This document shows, piece by piece, positions 60,141 through 64,000 of a DNA stretch of 64,000 bases (its first letter is position 1; each line of letters opens with the position of its first letter). The position numbers were made by a program, and so were the translations under genes. This DNA comes from Urinicoccus massiliensis (GTDB lineage Bacteria > Bacillota > Clostridia > Tissierellales > Peptoniphilaceae): positions 776,093 to 840,092 of the forward strand of contig NZ_LT635492.1 of assembly GCF_900120405.1 (NCBI RefSeq), written 5' to 3'. A model generated the notes under the pieces. It had not been told where the DNA came from. It was given only the letters and a program-made list of their open reading frames with translations, and made no database searches.

Positions 60141-63100
60141 TTATCTGCCACATGGTTCACTATTATTTATTTCTTTTATATTATTATTTACTGATAAATT
60201 CCCCTTATATTCCTTTAATTTATCCATAATAGAATTTTTTTCTTTCCTTTCAAAATCTCCTATTTCCTGCACTTTACTATCTCTAAAGTCAGCATCATTT
60301 CTATCTATTATTCCATCTAAATCCATATCTTTAGATAATGGATCATAGAAGTTGCCATCATCATCTATTTCAAGTCCCATTACTTCTCTCAGTTTTTCTT
60401 CATTTACTGATACAAGCTCACTAAAATCCCAAAAGCCAATAGATGTCTTTATCTGTACTAGCTCTTTTAAATCACTTGCATCTAAGGGATCATAGGTGTA
60501 TTGAAAGCTGTCAATTAGGCTATTATCTACATAGGTGTTCATCTTGTAATTTATTAAATCTAAACTTACTTGTATTTCATGTTTTTCATCTGGTGTAGTT
60601 GTATAAGCTATTCCTATATCTGTTAAGTCAGGAAATATAGTATCAAAGTCCTCTAACCTGTTTTCTTCATCATATTCTCTGTTAAGGAAGTCTATCAATT
60701 CTTCCTTTACTTCTTCTAGTAATGGATTATCTTGGCTTATATCTTCACTTTTTCCCATATCTAGTAAATTATTTACTTCTGCAAGTCTTAGTGTCTTATC
60801 CTTTAAAAGTTCAGCTTGTGGAAATGTCTTTTGTATTTCAATTTTAGCTGTTTGAAATTGCTCTTCTATATCTTTTAGTTTTGAAATTGTATTTTCTAAT
60901 CTTTCTGGTAATTTATCCAATACATTATCCATTCTTGTTATATTACCTATTTCATCTGTTCCAAACTCTCCTCTATATTCTCCCTTACCTTTTAATATAA
61001 AGTTATATTTATTGAAAAAAGAATCATATTTTATGGATAAATCAAAATTTCTATATTCACCTATTTTTTCTCCATCTTTATCCATTTCCCTATATATTTT
61101 AACTCCCTTAATTTTGTTCAACAAAAACTCTCCAGCTATTTTCTTATCTATATACTTCTTTCCGTCAATAATTAGAGAGGTAAATTTATTATCTTCTTTT
61201 AAATTTTTATCTACTTCTCTATAAGGCTCAACATTTTTAATATCTTCCTTTAAGTTCTCTATCCTTTCTTTTAATCTTTCTATTTCCTTTGGATAAAATT
61301 TAACTACTTTATCTTCCAGCTTGTAAAGATTTGATTTAAAATTGGACTCTAGCATTTTAAGTTTAGAAACTTCAACATCAAGGTCCATCTTCTCCTTTAT
61401 TAATGGATTTCCTGTTGCAAGAGCTTTGATTTCGGCATAGTTTAATGTGGCTTCGTCTACATCTTCTGCAACTCTTACAGGAGTCTTTGAAGTCATAATT
61501 TGGGAAATATATTTTTGTTTATTCTCTAAGGTTTGAAATAGGTAGGCATCAAAAGTATTTTCTGTTACATATCTAAATATATGGACTTCCTTATTCTCAT
61601 TTCCCTGCCTCACAATCCTGCCTGCTCTTTGAGAAAGATCAGCAGGTCTCCATGGTATATCAAGATCGTGAATTGCAATTAGTTTGTCTTGGGCATTAGT
61701 ACCTGCTCCCATTTTCTGTGTTGAACCAAGTAAGACTCTTATTTCTCCCCTTCTTACCTTATCAAAGATAGCGTCTTTTTCCATATTGTTTTTTGCCTTA
61801 TGAATAAATTCTATTTCCTCTTCAGGTACTCCCATATCTATAAGTTTTGTTTTAATATCATCATAGATATTAAAATCACTACTTGGTGTAGACATATCAC
61901 AAAATATTAATTGAGCAGATTTTTTATCTTTATATTTATCCCAAATGCTAAATACATTTTTTATACAGGTATTTACCTTACTATTAGGAACATCAGGAAG
62001 TAAAGGATTGATTAATCTTTGGTCAAGTGCCATTTTCTTTCCGTCATTTGTAATCAAAAGCATATTATCAACGCTTGCGTCCACTTCCTTATTTCTAACC
62101 TTATCTGCTCTCTCGGAAAAAGTTTCAAGAATTTCTTTTTGTTCTTCGGTAGGCTTTGTTTTTATAGTTTCATAATGGGCAATTGGTGTAGGAAGATTTA
62201 AAACATCAGCTGTTTTAATATCCATAAATCCTTTTACAGTATTCATAAGTTCAGGAAGATTATAAAATTTTGCAAATCTGGTTTTGCTCCTATAACCATT
62301 ACCCTCAGGATTTAATTCTATTGCCGTTATTGTTTCTCCAAAAGTAGATGCCCAAGAATCGAAATGTTGCAATTTCATCTTTTTTAATTCATCATACTGT
62401 AAATATCTCTGCATGGTATAAAGTTCAGCCATACTGTTACTTACTGGTGTACCTGTGGCAAATACTAATCCTTTATTATTAGTTATTTCATCCATATAGC
62501 GGCATTTCATAAGCATATCTGATGATTTTTGTGAATCTGTAGAAGTAATTCCTGCTACATTCCTCATTTTAGAAAATAGATAGAGGTTTTTGTAGGCATG
62601 GGCTTCATCTACAAATAACTTATCTACTCCCAGTTCCTCAAAGGTTACAACGTCATCTTTCTTATAATCAGCATTTAGTTTTTCTAACTTTGTCTCTAAT
62701 TTTTTCTTTGTTTTTTCTAATTGCTTTACAGTAAATCTTTGATCCCTTTCTCTTTTATATTCATCTATATAGTCAATGATTTCATCAATTTGACCTTGCA
62801 ATTCATATTCTTGTCTTTCTTTTGATATAGGAATTTTTTCAAATTGACTGTGCCCTATAATAACAGCATCAAAACTTCCTGTAGCAATACGACTACAAAA
62901 TCTTTTTCTTCTATCTGGTGTAAAATCTTTTTCTGTAGCACATAATACATTAGCTCCTGGATAAAGTTCATTAAATTCTCTTCCAAATTGCTCTACAATG
63001 TGGTTAGGAACAACAAACATTGACTTATTACTCATACCAAGTCTTTTTGACTCCATGGCTATACCTATCATTTCAAAGGTTTTTCCTGCTCCTACTTCAT

Positions 63101-64000
63101 GGGCAAGTAAAGTATTTCCACCAAACAAACCTCTTGCTATGGCATCTTTTTGATGTACTCTTAATTCTATTTCAGGATTCATTCCCTCAAAAGTAAGATT
63201 AGATCCATCATATTCCCTTTGTCTTATGGAATTGAATCTTTCGTTATAATCTTCTACTAATCTATTTCTTCTTTCCACATCATCAAATATCCAGCTTTTA
63301 AATTCTTCTTTTATCATCTCTTGCTTACTTCTTGCAAGCATTGTTTCTTTTTGATTAAGCACAGATTTTTTCTTTCCATCACTGTCTTCTACTTTGTCAA
63401 ATACCTTAGTATCTCTTAAATTTAAAGTATCTTCTATCAATTTATAGGCATTTACCCTATTTGTACCATAGGTAAAAGAAGCAAGGTCATTGTCCCTATC
63501 AGAGCTTTTTCCTTCAACTCTATACTCTCCTGTAAAGTCAGAATACTTAATATCTATATTCCACCTTGATGAAACTGGTGTTTTCAACAAGTCAAACATA
63601 AATTTTTTGTAATCTTGTTCCGGTATCCATGTTGCGCCCATTCTAACTGTAATTTCACTTGCATCTAGTGCTTTAGGCATAACTTCCATTAGTTTTGCTT
63701 TTTGAAAATGTAACTTTTTTAACTCTTCTTCTAACACCTCTCTATCTGCTGAATTTTCTTCCTTTTCTAATTCTCTTTCAATATTTTTAATATAAGAGTC
63801 TACAACTTTAATTTTATCTCTTATATTTCCTGACAAGTATTCATCAGCACTTACGTAAGGTCTTGAAAAATCTCCTAGCTCATTAGCAGACTTAAATGGA
63901 TTTATATCATTAGGTTCAAAGGAATCTAAATTTAAAAATATTTCTCCCTTTAATTCTTCTATTAATTTATCTCTTGTTTTTCCTGTCAATTCTTCCATAT
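60141..64000 (-). CDS. Giant SNF2-like helicase of the element, 5' end outside window
   Basis: At least 1,285 codons are open to the right edge, so the N-terminus (often a DNA methylase-like domain in this family) is probably missing here; the ATG at 63998 need not be the start. The helicase core has [19 protein letters not shown] (Walker A), [14 protein letters not shown] (motif II), [16 protein letters not shown] and [13 protein letters not shown] with [11 protein letters not shown] (motif VI). Large proteins of this kind are backbone genes of Tn1549-like ICEs and some plasmids. The C-terminus carries acidic and DUF-type segments. Role in transfer or defence of the element is unknown. Confidence 0.88.
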   Translation of the reverse strand, partial: MEELTGKTRDKLIEELKGEIFLNLDSFEPNDINPFKSANELGDFSRPYVSADEYLSGNIRDKIKVVDSYIKNIERELEKEENSADREVLEEELKKLHFQKAKLMEVMPKALDASEITVRMGATWIPEQDYKKFMFDLLKTPVSSRWNIDIKYSDFTGEYRVEGKSSDRDNDLASFTYGTNRVNAYKLIEDTLNLRDTKVFDKVEDSDGKKKSVLNQKETMLARSKQEMIKEEFKSWIFDDVERRNRLVEDYNERFNSIRQREYDGSNLTFEGMNPEIELRVHQKDAIARGLFGGNTLLAHEVGAGKTFEMIGIAMESKRLGMSNKSMFVVPNHIVEQFGREFNELYPGANVLCATEKDFTPDRRKRFCSRIATGSFDAVIIGHSQFEKIPISKERQEYELQGQIDEIIDYIDEYKRERDQRFTVKQLEKTKKKLETKLEKLNADYKKDDVVTFEELGVDKLFVDEAHAYKNLYLFSKMRNVAGITSTDSQKSSDMLMKCRYMDEITNNKGLVFATGTPVSNSMAELYTMQRYLQYDELKKMKLQHFDSWASTFGETITAIELNPEGNGYRSKTRFAKFYNLPELMNTVKGFMDIKTADVLNLPTPIAHYETIKTKPTEEQKEILETFSERADKVRNKEVDASVDNMLLITNDGKKMALDQRLINPLLPDVPNSKVNTCIKNVFSIWDKYKDKKSAQLIFCDMSTPSSDFNIYDDIKTKLIDMGVPEEEIEFIHKAKNNMEKDAIFDKVRRGEIRVLLGSTQKMGAGTNAQDKLIAIHDLDIPWRPADLSQRAGRIVRQGNENKEVHIFRYVTENTFDAYLFQTLENKQKYISQIMTSKTPVRVAEDVDEATLNYAEIKALATGNPLIKEKMDLDVEVSKLKMLESNFKSNLYKLEDKVVKFYPKEIERLKERIENLKEDIKNVEPYREVDKNLKEDNKFTSLIIDGKKYIDKKIAGEFLLNKIKGVKIYREMDKDGEKIGEYRNFDLSIKYDSFFNKYNFILKGKGEYRGEFGTDEIGNITRMDNVLDKLPERLENTISKLKDIEEQFQTAKIEIQKTFPQAELLKDKTLRLAEVNNLLDMGKSEDISQDNPLLEEVKEELIDFLNREYDEENRLEDFDTIFPDLTDIGIAYTTTPDEKHEIQVSLDLINYKMNTYVDNSLIDSFQYTYDPLDASDLKELVQIKTSIGFWDFSELVSVNEEKLREVMGLEIDDDGNFYDPLSKDMDLDGIIDRNDADFRDSKVQEIGDFERKEKNSIMDKLKEYKGNLSVNNNIKEINNSEPCGR

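Larger units (their letters stand above)
26691..64000. mobile_element. Integrative (conjugative/mobilizable) element, one end; right end outside window
   Basis: Base composition becomes strongly AT-rich exactly where the ABC ATPase gene is cut. The element carries three tandem large serine recombinases, a KilA-N protein, a TnpW-like protein, a sigma-like regulator, MobC, a MobA/VirD2-type relaxase, an SSB-domain protein and a SNF2-like helicase. ICEs with a triplet of serine recombinases are a known class in streptococci and relatives. The cargo is a nonribosomal metallophore cluster with its transporters. Type IV secretion genes are expected but lie beyond the right edge, so full conjugation ability is not shown here. 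Confidence 0.9.

Noticed and set aside
1-64000. tRNA or rRNA genes, including a tRNA attachment site for the element
   Set aside because: No cloverleaf or rRNA-like stretch was noticed, and the element junction lies in a protein gene.

Overview
The window joins two unlike stretches of DNA. Positions 1 to about 26,690 are the chromosome of a low-GC Gram-positive anaerobe. Gene content (MreCD/PBP2, GatCAB, Gx transporter next to a NusG-domain-II protein, a giant SLH-anchored surface protein) and protein style suggest a Clostridia/Tissierellia relative such as a Peptoniphilaceae coccus. This placement is inference; no marker gene proves it. From 26,691 to the right edge the DNA is clearly more AT-rich and is one end of a large mobile element that continues outside the window.

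Chromosome: almost everything is on the minus strand. One unit (15,239 to 7,204) holds a TcdA-like tRNA dehydratase, pcrA, ligA and gatCAB. A second (7,129 to the left edge) holds a NusG-domain-II protein, a Gx transporter protein, maf, radC, mreC, mreD, a very long PBP2 (mrdA) and the start of a minD-like gene. An ISL3-family insertion sequence with an 8-bp target duplication sits 8 bp after the stop codon of a 2,269-residue S-layer-anchored repeat protein and separates that gene from its terminator. Then come an aldehyde dehydrogenase and a zinc/manganese ABC permease whose partner ATPase gene is cut inside its Walker A codons by the mobile element.

Mobile element: its end carries a KilA-N protein, three tandem large serine recombinases, a TnpW-like small protein and a sigma-like regulator. 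A cargo region follows (34.3 to 56.3 kb). Beyond it lie a candidate oriT region, MobC, a relaxase, an SSB-domain protein and a giant SNF2-like helicase, the usual backbone of an integrative conjugative element.

The cargo is the main discovery: a compact nonribosomal peptide metallophore cluster. A type II thioesterase, Sfp-type phosphopantetheinyl transferase, aryl-acid AMP ligase, ArCP-Cy-PCP protein, TubC-Cy-A(MT)-PCP-TE protein, saccharopine-dehydrogenase-like reductase and alpha/beta hydrolase form one apparent operon. It is read from a good promoter overlapped by a palindrome (GTTAG-N6-CTAAC) and lies beside a DtxR/MntR-type regulator. A TetR regulator, an ECF transporter (S, T and fused double ATPase), a YbtPQ-like ABC pair and a MATE pump follow. 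The domain logic predicts a pyochelin/yersiniabactin-like aryl-thiazoline(-thiazolidine) chelator built with one cysteine-activating domain serving two carrier domains. The gene set resembles, from memory, the equibactin locus of ICESe2 in Streptococcus equi. Oddities include a frameshift at an A8 tract inside the large NRPS, a cysteine in place of the TE serine, no salicylate synthase in view, and an apparent ATT start codon for the metal regulator.
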